A stretch of DNA of 64,000 bases from Halolactibacillus halophilus (GTDB taxonomy: Bacteria; Bacillota; Bacilli; Bacillales; Amphibacillaceae), in contig NZ_FOXC01000004.1 in assembly GCF_900115605.1 (NCBI RefSeq), forward strand, positions 30,461 through 94,460, written 5' to 3'. Both the position numbers and the translations under genes were made by a program. Under the pieces are notes generated by a model. The model was given only the letters and a program-made list of their open reading frames with translations. It made no database searches and was not told the origin of the DNA. Of the stretch, positions 8,191 to 17,484 are shown piece after piece (position 1 is the first letter of the stretch; the number at the start of each line of letters is the position of its first letter).

Positions 8191-9510
8191 TTAAATAATA
8201 TTTTCCCCTGTACGTTCTTCCATTTTAAGAATTGAGCAAATTTGTTTTTTCTCTTTAGACTCAGGTAGCGCTTCAATCAGATCTCTCGGATAAAACAGTT
8301 TATGATCTGACCGGGTTTTGCCTGTAATTGCATCGACAATCGTCGACAGCTGGGACAGCTCGATCAGTTCATCATCTGGAGTCAACAAGTAAATTGGCAC
8401 CCGGTCATTCATCTCGCCGGGGCGATAGAAATCATAGGGTAAATCGGACGTTGAGTCTTCGACTAAATAATAGGTTGGATCGAGTCCAACAGCTTGAAAG
8501 GCATCACGCAACGCTTGCCAATCTTCCGCCTCAAAGTCCGTGTGGTGAGATACAAATTTAAATAAGCGACGATTGACAAACCGGTCACATAAATCACTTA
8601 ACACTTCATCTGTTTCTTCCATCCATTGCTGGAAGTAATACATAACAATCGTCTCATCTAAACGAATATAATCCGTTAAGGATACCTCGTTTTTAAACAA
8701 GTATAAGAAATGATCCGGTGTTTGTTTAAAGTGATACCCCGCTTGATACAGTTCTTTTACCCGGTGAAAAATACGCGATAAAATCACTTCAGCCGACCGG
8801 CTAACCGGGTGGAAATACACTTGCCAATGCATTTGGTAACGACTTAAGATATAATCTTCAACTGCGTGCATGCCGGTTTGTTTAACCACAACTTGTTCTT
8901 TTTTTGGTCGCATCACACGCAGTAGACGTTCTAAGTCGAATTGACCGTAACTCACACCGGTGAAATACGCATCACGCAACAGATAATCCATCCGGTCAGC
9001 ATCAATTTGGCTTGAGATTAAGCTCACAACCAATTGATCGTCATGGGTTTTATTAATCACAGCGGCCACTTCTTCTGGGAAAGTATCTGACACCTTTCTT
9101 AATACCGCATTCACTTGGGTGTCGCCTAAAATAATCGCTTTTGTGAAAGCTTCATGATCTAAATCAAACACCTTTTCAAACGAATGTGAAAACGGTCCGT
9201 GACCTAAATCATGCAATAAGCTAGCTGTCAGCGCTAATAAGCGCTGATCTTCACTCCACGCCTCTCTTCCAGTAAAGTTCTCCGTGATTCGCCGGACAAG
9301 CTCATACACACCAAGCGAATGGTTAAACCGAGAATGTTCCGCACCATGAAACGTTAAGTAACTCGTGCCAAGTTGTTTAATTCGGCGCAGGCGTTGAAAC
9401 TCTTTTGTTCCGATCAAATCCCATATCACTTGATACCTGACATGGATATAGCGGTGGACTGGGTCCTTGAACACTTTTTCTTCCGGTAGTTGTTCACAGC
9501 GATAGCTCAT
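8191..9510 (-). CDS. HD-domain phosphohydrolase, YwfO type
   Basis: 439 residues, a dGTPase-like HD superfamily hydrolase; homologues of this kind act on dNTPs or related nucleotides, but the substrate here is not known. The metal motif is split in the usual way: RFNHSLGVYELV (first His), ASLLHDLGHGPFSHSFE (HD pair) and SSQIDADRMDYLLRDAYFTG (late Asp), all in the N-terminal half. The C-terminal half is a helical domain. GGAGGCAATAAAG precedes the ATG. The gene lies beside lipL and pta, the same neighbourhood as ywfO in Bacillus subtilis, so synteny supports the call. Confidence 0.88.
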   Translation of the reverse strand: MSYRCEQLPEEKVFKDPVHRYIHVRYQVIWDLIGTKEFQRLRRIKQLGTSYLTFHGAEHSRFNHSLGVYELVRRITENFTGREAWSEDQRLLALTASLLHDLGHGPFSHSFEKVFDLDHEAFTKAIILGDTQVNAVLRKVSDTFPEEVAAVINKTHDDQLVVSLISSQIDADRMDYLLRDAYFTGVSYGQFDLERLLRVMRPKKEQVVVKQTGMHAVEDYILSRYQMHWQVYFHPVSRSAEVILSRIFHRVKELYQAGYHFKQTPDHFLYLFKNEVSLTDYIRLDETIVMYYFQQWMEETDEVLSDLCDRFVNRRLFKFVSHHTDFEAEDWQALRDAFQAVGLDPTYYLVEDSTSDLPYDFYRPGEMNDRVPIYLLTPDDELIELSQLSTIVDAITGKTRSDHKLFYPRDLIEALPESKEKKQICSILKMEERTGENII

Positions 9511-9720
9511 CTTTATTGCCTCCTTTTTTAAGCTCTTTATATCTAATCATTTTGCCTGTACGCTAAATCTTTTATTTGTCCTTCTATTATACCCGTCTTC
9601 TTTTGCAAATTTTATGAAGCACATTTTAAATTCAATGGGATATATTCCTTAATTATAGCATACCCCTATCCTTTTAGGCGAAAACAAAGCGAACCGGTCG
9701 CTTATTTTGTTAGTTTTTTG

Positions 9721-9726
9721 TATAAT
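9721..9726 (+). promoter_or_regulatory. -10 element of the lipL promoter
   Basis: A perfect TATAAT lies 28 bases before the lipL start. It overlaps an upstream in-frame TTG at 9718, which argues against translation from that codon. No good -35 is seen at the usual distance. Confidence 0.5.
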
Positions 9727-9753
9727 GAAACAGACGAATTTAGAGGTGATAAA

Positions 9754-10581
9754 ATGAAACATTGGACAACGATTTTCCCATCTGAAACTGTGCGGTTTCT
9801 TGATGATACCCACAGTGAACTAAAACCGTATCAATCTTTTGCGGTTGATGATGCGCTCATTGAAACAATTGATCACTCACAACCAGTGATCCGGTTATGG
9901 CGCCATCACCCCTATGTTATTTTAGGGATTGCCGATACAAAGCTGCCCTTTCTAACTGACGGGGTAACCTTTTTAAATGACAATAGCTACAATGTTGTCG
10001 TTAGAAATTCCGGAGGCTTAGCAGTTATCGCTGACAACGGTGTTTTAAGCTTGTCGTTGATTTTACCCGAAGCAAAGACAACGTCAATCAATGAAGGTTA
10101 CGAAAAAATGGTCGCCTTTATAAAGGAAGTACTTAAGCCGTGGACAGACAATATTGAAGCTTTTGAAGTTGTCGGTTCTTATTGTCCGGGTGACTATGAT
10201 TTAAGCATTGGTGGTAAAAAATTTGCCGGTATTTCACAACGCCGGGTAAAAAGTGGCCTCAGTGTTCAAATTTATTTAGCTCTTTCTGCCGATCACGGGC
10301 AGCGAGCCACATTGATTCAACAGTTTTACCAGCACGCAAAACAAGGAGAAACGACCCGTATTACGTATCCTGACGTTGACCCTAACACGATGGAATCATT
10401 GACAACAATCGTAGGTGAGCCGCTCGACACCGACCAATTGGTCGACCGGATTAAAACTGTGCTCAGTGAACATTTCACAATCAGTGACACACCCCTCACC
10501 AAGGAAGAACAACAAATTTTTGATAAGCGCGAACAACAAATGATTGACCGCAACAAAAAAGCACTGGGACCCTTATTTTAG
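9754..10581 (+). CDS. lipL: Octanoyl-[GcvH]:protein N-octanoyltransferase
   Basis: Amidotransferase that moves octanoyl from GcvH to the E2 subunits of 2-oxo-acid dehydrogenases in Bacillus-type lipoate synthesis; cytoplasmic. 275 residues with the lipoate-ligase fold: RLWRHHPYVILGIAD, VVRNSGGLAV, and GSYCPGDYDLSIGGKKFAGISQRR. Cys144 in GSYCPGDY matches the catalytic cysteine of LipL/LipM, and the Lys in GGKKFAG is also present. ATG 9754 is preceded by GAGGTGATAA; the longer reading frame from 9718 would begin inside the TATAAT box. It stands alone between ywfO and pta, as in B. subtilis. LipM (the octanoyl-ACP enzyme) is the main alternative; neighbourhood favours LipL. Confidence 0.88.
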   Translation: MKHWTTIFPSETVRFLDDTHSELKPYQSFAVDDALIETIDHSQPVIRLWRHHPYVILGIADTKLPFLTDGVTFLNDNSYNVVVRNSGGLAVIADNGVLSLSLILPEAKTTSINEGYEKMVAFIKEVLKPWTDNIEAFEVVGSYCPGDYDLSIGGKKFAGISQRRVKSGLSVQIYLALSADHGQRATLIQQFYQHAKQGETTRITYPDVDPNTMESLTTIVGEPLDTDQLVDRIKTVLSEHFTISDTPLTKEEQQIFDKREQQMIDRNKKALGPLF

Positions 10582-10596
10582 TCTCAGTGCTTTTTC
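10558..10596 (+). terminator. lipL terminator
   Basis: AAAGCACTG(g)GAC / GTC(t)CAGTGCTTT stem followed by T5; the left arm overlaps the last lipL codons. Confidence 0.9.
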
Positions 10597-10674
10597 TTTG
10601 TGTTATTATATTGAACTTTCAGGAGAAATTCATCAAATGAGAAGCAAAGTAGCCAGCTTTACTTCTTGTATCAT

Positions 10675-11646
10675 TTATAATGCTTGAGCTGCCGTAATAA
10701 TTGCTAACTTATACACGTCATCAGCATTACAACCACGTGATAAATCATTTACTGGTGCATTTAACCCTTGCAAGATTGGACCAACCGCATCGTAATTACC
10801 AAGACGTTGAGCAATCTTATAGCCAATGTTACCCGCTTCTAAGCTAGGGAATACAAATACGTTTGCATCACCTTGGATGTCAGAATCCGGTGCTTTTTTC
10901 TGAGCAACACTTGGTACAAACGCCGCATCAAATTGGAATTCCCCGTCTAGGACAAGGTCAGGCGCTAAGCCTTTCGCAATTTTAACCGCTTCTGATACTT
11001 TTTCGGTTTCTTCTGATTTAGCTGAACCTTTAGTTGAGAAACTTAACATTGCCACACGTGGGTCAATATCAAATAGTCCCGCTGTTTCAGCTGAAGCGAT
11101 TGCAATTTCTGCTAAGTCTTGGCTGTTTGGCGCAATATTAATCGCGCAGTCAGCAAATACATACTTTTCTTCTTCACGTACCATCACAAACACACCTGAT
11201 GTTTTCTTAATACCTGGTTTTGTTTTAATGATTTGTAACGCTGGACGTACGGTATCCGCTGTTGAGTGAGCAGCTCCACTAACTAAGCCGTCTGCTTTTC
11301 CCATATAAACGAGCATCGTGCCGAAGTAATTTTCATCTTTTAACATTTCACGTGCTTGTTCAACTGTTGCTTTGCCTTTACGACGTTCCACAAAGCTGTC
11401 GACCATCGCATCAAAATCAGCGTAATCTTCCGGATTTACCACTTCAACATTGTTTAATGTTGAGTTTAAATCTGCCGCTTTCTGTTCTAGTTCTTCACGT
11501 TTACCTACTAATACAGGTGTGATAATTCCTTCAGCTGCTAATTTACTCGCTGCTTCTAAGATTCGGTCGTCAGAACCTTCAGGAAAGACGATTTTCTTAG
11601 CACCACCTGCCAATTGATCTTGCAATGTATCAAATAAGTTGCTCAT
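10675..11646 (-). CDS. pta: Phosphate acetyltransferase
   Basis: Interconverts acetyl-CoA and acetyl phosphate (EC 2.3.1.8) in overflow and fermentative acetate metabolism. 323 residues, equal to the short Bacillus enzyme with no N-terminal regulatory extension. Signatures: KIVFPEGSDDRILEAA, DGLVSGAAHSTADTVRPALQIIKT, FADCAINIAPNSQDLAEIA, MLSFSTKGSAKS and GPILQGLNAPVNDLSRGC. ATG 11646 follows GGAGGGAATACAC; the frame can be opened five codons earlier, but that would start inside the ribosome binding site. No partner acetate kinase is in the window. Confidence 0.97.
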   Translation of the reverse strand: MSNLFDTLQDQLAGGAKKIVFPEGSDDRILEAASKLAAEGIITPVLVGKREELEQKAADLNSTLNNVEVVNPEDYADFDAMVDSFVERRKGKATVEQAREMLKDENYFGTMLVYMGKADGLVSGAAHSTADTVRPALQIIKTKPGIKKTSGVFVMVREEEKYVFADCAINIAPNSQDLAEIAIASAETAGLFDIDPRVAMLSFSTKGSAKSEETEKVSEAVKIAKGLAPDLVLDGEFQFDAAFVPSVAQKKAPDSDIQGDANVFVFPSLEAGNIGYKIAQRLGNYDAVGPILQGLNAPVNDLSRGCNADDVYKLAIITAAQAL

Positions 11647-11971
11647 GTGTATTCCCTCCAACTATTATTCTGTTATATATATTACGCCATTTTTGTTATA
11701 TTTTAAAGTGTTTCGGCTTATTTCTTGAAATTCTTTTTATTTACGTAAAAGATTGTTCACAATTACGTCTAAAATCACTAGTATATCCAGTCGTTTTTAG
11801 GGAATCTCCTACTCATTTTTCAAGTTCGTTTAATATGTTTTTTAAAACCTATAGCTGAATGTTAGCACACGAGAAAAATCCGCCACTTATTAAAGCTTAA
11901 TGACGAGTAACCGGTTCGTTAGCTATTAATAGTGTCTTTAACTCACCCTGTTTTTTATGCAAAATGAAAAG
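11647..11971. other. Intergenic region upstream of pta
   Basis: A/T-rich stretch of about 325 bases that should hold the pta promoter. I see no convincing gene, and no promoter good enough to place. Short open frames here have no ribosome binding site. Confidence 0.5.
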
Positions 11972-12035
11972 AAGCCTACCAATACAGCAACAACACTCGG
12001 AAAACTTCCGCTACGTTGCGTTGTTTGGTAGGCTT
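11972..12035 (-). terminator. Long-stem terminator after ywdI
   Basis: AAGCCTACCAA (11972-11982) pairs with TTGGTAGGCTT (12025-12035); inner segments CAAC/GTTG extend the pairing. T-rich tracts lie on both outer sides, so it may serve both strands. Confidence 0.75.
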
Positions 12036-12089
12036 TTTTATTATTTTTGACTTTGTGCGATGAAATCATCAAACCATTCAGCGGCTGAC

Positions 12090-12413
12090 TTAAAAATCAA
12101 GTAACGACCCACTACCTTGCTCAAATTGATCATCTTCATTCGTTTTAACCGAAGAAGAGGGGTTCGGCTGATACGTATCCCCCATCATCATCTGTAATTC
12201 TAGCGCTTCTGCTTGTGCGTTCGTTACATTTGGGGTTTGATTTGGTTGTGGCTGACTATTTACTTGAGTAGTTCCACTATCACCATCACTGGCCAGTTCA
12301 GCTAGCGTCTGAATCGAGTAAAGATAGGCTACTTTTTTCTTTTCGTTTGTTTCGTTTAATGCTGATTGTGCTTGCGTGATAATTTTACGAATCACATCGT
12401 CTGTATTAATCAT
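12090..12413 (-). CDS. YwdI-family protein (DUF5327)
   Basis: Small protein of 107 residues and unknown function. The N-terminal half is helical (DDVIRKIITQAQSALNETNEKKKVAYLYSIQTLAELASD) and matches the YwdI pattern; the rest is low-complexity, rich in Gln, Asn, Pro and Ser, ending GSGSLLDF. ATG 12413 lies nine bases after AAGG; a GTG three codons upstream overlaps that signal. The gene belongs to the same core neighbourhood (lipL, pta) as in Bacillus. Confidence 0.7.
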   Translation of the reverse strand: MINTDDVIRKIITQAQSALNETNEKKKVAYLYSIQTLAELASDGDSGTTQVNSQPQPNQTPNVTNAQAEALELQMMMGDTYQPNPSSSVKTNEDDQFEQGSGSLLDF

Positions 12414-12569
12414 TTGCTTCACCCTTATACGTTTATTTCTGTTTAGATAATGCTATTCTAACACAAACTTTAAAAATCAAACGGGTTCCTAAAGACAGAA
12501 ATTATTCTTTGACTACTTAAAAGATGAAATGAGCTACAGTCACTGTAAAATCAGTCATAAAACAAGTAA

Positions 12570-12603
12570 GACCACGCTCATGATTATAATCATGAGCGCG
12601 GTC
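12570..12603. terminator. Palindromic hairpin downstream of the acyltransferase gene
   Basis: GACC(a)CGCTCATGATTA / TAATCATGAGCG(c)GGTC, with a perfect 24-bp core at 12574-12597. On the minus strand it is followed by CTTACTTGTTTT, a weak U-tract, so it may end the acyltransferase transcript. It is the only structure seen in the gap 12414-12760. Confidence 0.5.
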
Positions 12604-12760
12604 AATGGAACTTATAAATATGGCTCCCTGTTAATTACAAAAAGCCATACTTATAGCATGTTTTTTAAAAGCCCTTGATAACGGCTCCACATTATTAGTC
12701 TGGCTTCAAAAAGACTTAAGTTCGCTTATCAAAATATCAGTAGCGTATTCCGAATAACTA

Positions 12761-13720
12761 TCATTGTTTCACTGCCTTAAATTCAAGCAAAGGTTTGAAT
12801 AAAATTGTCACAACTCGACTGGATAATAAAAGAACCAGACCACCACTTATAACAATCGCGCCTATAAATGTCATTAACCCTTCTATTTGAAAGAGGTTTA
12901 AATGCCGCATTATTTGAATGAATAAGCCGTGTAGTAAATAAACATACAATGTTTTTTGGCCCATTTTTGAATACGTCACTGCTTGTTTAGGCACAATTGC
13001 CAGGAAAAGCAAACTTAACAGAATGGCCCCTAAATAAATAAAACCGCGGGAAACAACACCCATTACAGGTGAACCCATCGCCTCGTAAGAGGCTGAACCA
13101 AACAAAAGCTTAACGGGATAATCAAGAAACAAATGGATCCCAACAATACTAACAATCAGTATACCTGCGAGTTTGGCATGTGTTCTGTCAAGTAAATAAA
13201 AGAGCCATTGTTTGTTGACATGATACCCAAGTAAGAAAAATGGGAAGAAGACAAAAGTACGCGACAAACTATACTCATGGCCAATCATATCAAAATAACC
13301 AACACCTAATCCAATGCCAACAGCAAGTAATAACCCTAACGTTGTTGGCAATCGTTTAAATAACGCTAATAAAAGATGCCAACTGAAAAGACTCAACAAA
13401 AACCACAGTGACCAGTTAGGTTCCAACATCATTTTGACAGATTCACCTTCAAAATAATTCATAACATTATATAGCAGTTGAAATAGGACATAAGGAACAA
13501 CTAATTTTTTTATTAGATTTTTGAGGTAGATCAGATTCCATTTCCCTTTCGCAAAAAAACCACTCACAAATATCATTGCGGGCATATGAAAAAGATAAAT
13601 GGTTTGATATAACGCCATCACCAGCTGTGAATCACCTGTTGATGGTTGGATGACATGTCCGAAGACAACGAGGAAAATGAGTAACACTCTTGCATTATCA
13701 AAAAAGTAGTCACGTTTCAT
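12761..13720 (-). CDS. Membrane acyltransferase, acyltransferase-3 family
   Basis: 319 residues with about ten hydrophobic segments. The N-terminus RDYFFDNARVLLIFLVVFGHV is the family's opening helix with the conserved Arg/Asp and His; YLFHMPAMIFVSGFFAK follows, and the C-terminal part has YVYLLHGLFIQ, all typical of acyltransferase-3 (OafA/OpgC/fucose-4-O-acetylase-like) enzymes that O-acetylate surface glycans with cytoplasmic acyl-CoA. The acceptor cannot be told. ATG 13720 is chosen, with AAGGGTG nine bases upstream. The gene is monocistronic between a hairpin (12570) and an empty region. Confidence 0.8.
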   Translation of the reverse strand: MKRDYFFDNARVLLIFLVVFGHVIQPSTGDSQLVMALYQTIYLFHMPAMIFVSGFFAKGKWNLIYLKNLIKKLVVPYVLFQLLYNVMNYFEGESVKMMLEPNWSLWFLLSLFSWHLLLALFKRLPTTLGLLLAVGIGLGVGYFDMIGHEYSLSRTFVFFPFFLLGYHVNKQWLFYLLDRTHAKLAGILIVSIVGIHLFLDYPVKLLFGSASYEAMGSPVMGVVSRGFIYLGAILLSLLFLAIVPKQAVTYSKMGQKTLYVYLLHGLFIQIMRHLNLFQIEGLMTFIGAIVISGGLVLLLSSRVVTILFKPLLEFKAVKQ

Positions 13721-14127
13721 TGGTTTCACCCTTAATTAACAAATTAGTGTCATTATTCGTTCAGATAAGACATTTGGTAACTGTACTTTCACATTACCTA
13801 TATTATAATACCTGTTTAGAGATCATTAAATGACCTTAGAAGGATTGTTAGTCAACTGTAACACCATTGTCGTCATTCAATTTGTTTTATTACTTCTTCG
13901 TCATATTCGTTATCAAATTGCATTAAACTACCTTACTTAATAGTCTAGCAATTGTTTAAGGAAGAAGATTTCATAAGAATATAACCGCAACGTAACTACC
14001 ATTTGCTGGTGAGTGATGTTTAATATTTGATAGCAGCAATTCGGAGGAATTACTCATTCTATTATCTTTCTTGTCTGCCTGTTACCACATTGACTAATAT
14101 CACTAACATTTATGGTATCGGTTAGAA
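13721..14127. other. Intergenic region without visible genes
   Basis: About 400 A/T-rich bases between the acyltransferase gene and the beta-1,2-glucan locus. It must hold the acyltransferase promoter, but I see no clear gene, RNA element or repeat. Confidence 0.5.
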
Positions 14128-14158
14128 AGCAAAAAAGGAGCTAAGCTCCTTTTTTGCT
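14128..14158. terminator. Terminator of the beta-1,2-glucan locus
   Basis: Near-perfect palindrome, arms AGCAAAAAAGGAGCT and AGCTCCTTTTTTGCT around one A, with a T-run either way. It overlaps the stop codon of the GH94 gene. Confidence 0.9.
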
Positions 14159-17100
14159 ACCTCTGAATATAGATATCTATAACATTATCTTCTTTCATCA
14201 ACAATGGTAGTAACGCTTGTTTATTTACTATTAATCCACCAGAGCGGTATGGACTTTGTTCTTTTTCAACAGCTACCGCATGATTGTTCACGATGATACC
14301 GGATTTATCCGCATGTAAGTGATAGTTAAAAACAACAGGCGTTCTATATACATTAAATTGAAACGCTAAACCATCTAAGTGATCTGGTAAGATAGGGTCA
14401 ATAACTAATCTATCGTGCATTGGGCGAATGCCTAGTGCCTGAGAAATAAGTTGATTTAAATAAATTCCAGGTCCACTTGAATAAATTCTCCATCCACCTT
14501 TTACAGCACGTTTCCCATTTCTCAACTCAGCAAAGTTCGCTTGTGCTTCATAGCGATCATTAAACTTACCATCTGATGAACTAAAGTAGGCATTACTTTG
14601 TCGTAATTCAGCATTGGGCACAATTTTTTGAATCCCAATCGGATTAATTTTTTCTAAACTTGACCAAACTTCATCCTCTTTACCTAACTTCGCCATTGCT
14701 TCTGCGTAACGAATGTGAGCATGTACATACTGTAACCCGATTTCACGACCAAAGTTAGCGGCTGTTTCTGCACGTTGGAAATGAGTATTCACACCCCCTT
14801 GATAATTAGCTGGGCGATTCATTAATCTCACACCATCCGGACAAGCGAGATGCTCTTGAATTAATTGATAGTTTCTATTAGCCACTGTCTTTGGCACTAA
14901 TTCACTTATGATACTTCGTTGCATCGGTAATAGGCGATAGTGGATCCCTGTTGCCTCATCATCTGGGTGGAGCATAGGTACCGGATTATTTGAATCTTCA
15001 AGGTATAAAAAGCCTGGTATGACATCTGTGTTTAACATGTATCGCTCAAAATCAGCTTTTATCTGATCAGCTAAACGCCCTAATTCAACTGCCTTTTCTT
15101 TATCACGGCTATCAAATACTTTCTCAAGTTTAGCAAGAACCTGATAGGTTAATGCCACCGTCCAACTTGACACCATGTACTGCTTTAATTGTTTATTAGC
15201 CGGTTGTAACGTATCATCCCAGTCACCATCACCATATGATGATAATGCTGTTTCATGTAAGAAATGCGTTTTGATATATGCAATTTCTTTTTCTAAATGA
15301 TGCATAACTGAATAGGATTCTTCAGTGAAGTTATGAACCCCTCTTACTGTATACGGGACCTTTTCATCTAAAATTGAAAAATCACCTGTTTTTTCTAAAT
15401 AGTCCCCCATAACTTTAAGTGGCCAAACTATAATATCACCATGACTTTCTCCCGCTTTGATATGGTGACACCGGTCAAACATAAACCATTGTGGCCAATT
15501 ACCATCGTCTTCAAATTGATGCTTAAATATATTTAAAATAATTTCTTTTGTTGTTTTATAATTTTCAGTCGCAAGGAAATACTCTATCGGCCCTTGGCAA
15601 ACGTCACGCGTGCCCCATGCAGCTCCGCTATATTGTTCTAACCCATGTGGGACAGAAAAGTGTACTAGCATATTATGTGTATACCAATAGGCGAGGGCAT
15701 TAACTTTCTCAATCTCATCTAGTCGTTCACCCTTTAGCGTTAAATCAAAGTCATTTAATAAGTGTTTGTAATACGCTTTGTAGGTTGCTGTTTCCTGCTC
15801 GAACGTATCACTTGATACAGAGTCAAACGTGTCGTCTAACGTTCCTTGAACAGTAATGGTTAGAGCATCTGTTGCCGTTATTTCTAATACAACGAGTGAA
15901 CTCTCATTTGCTGTACTGTTTTCTACAAAGAATCGACCATCATATACATCAAAATCTGCGCCTTTCACTCCAAGTTTGTATGATAGCTGCGGATAGACCG
16001 GCGCACTGTCACTGGTTTCTGTTGCTTTGAATATTAATTCTTTCTCCAGTGTTTTCATAATAAATGATTGATCATGTTCGTTTGTGTTCATTGTCACCTG
16101 GTTAGTCACTAAATATTTATAAGCTTTTCCTGATTCAGAAGTAACTTCTAGCTTAACGGTTTTATCATTTAGCGACGTATAAGCGGTGACAACAATGACA
16201 TCTTCCTTAAATTTATAAGTCCAGCGAGTGAAATTCAAACCAATGTGATAACTGGATGGGACTGTCATTAAACGATAGTGTTCTCCATCATTTATATAAA
16301 TCCTTTGTCCAGATGCCTTCATAACATTAAGTGCATTCCGTTGATTTGAAATCCATTTATTAAAACTCGTATTCCCTAATACAAGTTGGGCATTGAATAA
16401 ACCATACATAAATGTTGTTGATGTTAGTGTCTCATCTGTTACATGATCATTCCGATTCCCCATAAGTATGTGACCGTGTGGGCGCTCTACTAACCGTTCT
16501 TTTGCTTTTAATACGACATGCTCATAATCTTTTGTGAAAAAAGCAAGAAGTTCTCCTTCATTAAATTCTTCTTCTATTCTATTTGGATACAGTTTATTGA
16601 TTTCTTCTTTAGTTAATGACTCCCCTACAATCACTTTTCCTATTTGCTCATTTACTTTTGGTGAACTATCATATATTGCGGATGTGATTTGAGTGTTTCG
16701 TCGGTCGTAAATTGCTTGTACTTTATCAGATTGAAGTGGCTTAGTTACTGCATTAGGATGATCACCTTGAATGTGACCATAAAAAACAAATGCCGTCCTT
16801 TCGTTCGTTTTTGTTTTTTCAGTTTGTAGAGATGTATAAGCAAATTCATATTGATATATGTCGTTAGGTAAACTTTTCGTTAAAGCTATTGGAATATCTG
16901 TTTCCTTATAATCTAAGCCGAAAAACTGAAACCCATCTGTTGCATAACCAACAAGGTTATTCAATGATCCTTGTTCTAAATAAGGATGTCCTGTTGATTG
17001 ACCTTGATTTTGACGAGAACAAACAACGTAACTATTGTCTACTTCATAAACAGAATGATCAATATACTGGGATACATAAGCTTCGTTATTTCTCACTGCT

Positions 17101-17483
17101 CCTGGGTCTCCAAGCCCTATATCTTGTCCATACATCATATCAATCGTGCGGCCATCGTTGTCCACATCAACTGTATAAAACCATGTATTTTCTTCACCTA
17201 TTTCTAAAGTCACTTGATAATTTAGTCCTTCGACTTTACCTTTATAAGTTGCTTTCGTTTCGCTTAAGTTAAATGTTGCACCCGCTTTGACACCTAAAAG
17301 CGGATAACTTTTAATTTCATCATCATGAATACGAAGGTAAAGTTGATTTAAACTTCCATCCAAAGGATTACTAATCCATTGATTAATCATAATGGATTGG
17401 TATTGAACCTTCTTAATGTCACCCGTTGTTAAAAATTCAAAAGATATGTCACCTTTTTTTAATCGTAATGGTTGATGTGTCAT
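14157..17483 (-). CDS. 1,2-beta-oligoglucan phosphorylase (GH94)
   Basis: Phosphorolyses beta-1,2-linked gluco-oligosaccharides, releasing glucose 1-phosphate (EC 2.4.1.333); cytoplasmic, no signal peptide. At 1108 residues it has the unusual length of the Listeria innocua enzyme (about 1110), far longer than cellobiose phosphorylase (about 800). GH94 landmarks: SGAAWGTRDVCQGP near residue 640, WPQWFMFDRC, ESHGDIIVWPLK, and SSYGDGDWDDTLQP around residue 755, whose Asp residues include the expected general acid. The C-terminal part has GGWRIYSSGPGIYL and LGIRPMHDRLVIDP. ATG 17483 (MTHQPLRLKKGD) follows GAGG by nine bases; TAA of the GH3 gene is one base upstream. The partnership with GH3 matches the known Listeria sophoro-oligosaccharide locus. 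Confidence 0.9.
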   Translation of the reverse strand: MTHQPLRLKKGDISFEFLTTGDIKKVQYQSIMINQWISNPLDGSLNQLYLRIHDDEIKSYPLLGVKAGATFNLSETKATYKGKVEGLNYQVTLEIGEENTWFYTVDVDNDGRTIDMMYGQDIGLGDPGAVRNNEAYVSQYIDHSVYEVDNSYVVCSRQNQGQSTGHPYLEQGSLNNLVGYATDGFQFFGLDYKETDIPIALTKSLPNDIYQYEFAYTSLQTEKTKTNERTAFVFYGHIQGDHPNAVTKPLQSDKVQAIYDRRNTQITSAIYDSSPKVNEQIGKVIVGESLTKEEINKLYPNRIEEEFNEGELLAFFTKDYEHVVLKAKERLVERPHGHILMGNRNDHVTDETLTSTTFMYGLFNAQLVLGNTSFNKWISNQRNALNVMKASGQRIYINDGEHYRLMTVPSSYHIGLNFTRWTYKFKEDVIVVTAYTSLNDKTVKLEVTSESGKAYKYLVTNQVTMNTNEHDQSFIMKTLEKELIFKATETSDSAPVYPQLSYKLGVKGADFDVYDGRFFVENSTANESSLVVLEITATDALTITVQGTLDDTFDSVSSDTFEQETATYKAYYKHLLNDFDLTLKGERLDEIEKVNALAYWYTHNMLVHFSVPHGLEQYSGAAWGTRDVCQGPIEYFLATENYKTTKEIILNIFKHQFEDDGNWPQWFMFDRCHHIKAGESHGDIIVWPLKVMGDYLEKTGDFSILDEKVPYTVRGVHNFTEESYSVMHHLEKEIAYIKTHFLHETALSSYGDGDWDDTLQPANKQLKQYMVSSWTVALTYQVLAKLEKVFDSRDKEKAVELGRLADQIKADFERYMLNTDVIPGFLYLEDSNNPVPMLHPDDEATGIHYRLLPMQRSIISELVPKTVANRNYQLIQEHLACPDGVRLMNRPANYQGGVNTHFQRAETAANFGREIGLQYVHAHIRYAEAMAKLGKEDEVWSSLEKINPIGIQKIVPNAELRQSNAYFSSSDGKFNDRYEAQANFAELRNGKRAVKGGWRIYSSGPGIYLNQLISQALGIRPMHDRLVIDPILPDHLDGLAFQFNVYRTPVVFNYHLHADKSGIIVNNHAVAVEKEQSPYRSGGLIVNKQALLPLLMKEDNVIDIYIQR

Positions 17484-17484
17484 A

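Noticed and set aside
11625..11858. Open frame opposite the pta start
   Set aside because: Overlaps the pta start region and shows no protein-like composition or ribosome binding site.
16889..17272. 127-codon frame antisense to the GH94 gene
   Set aside because: Antisense shadow; composition follows the complementary gene and there is no start signal.
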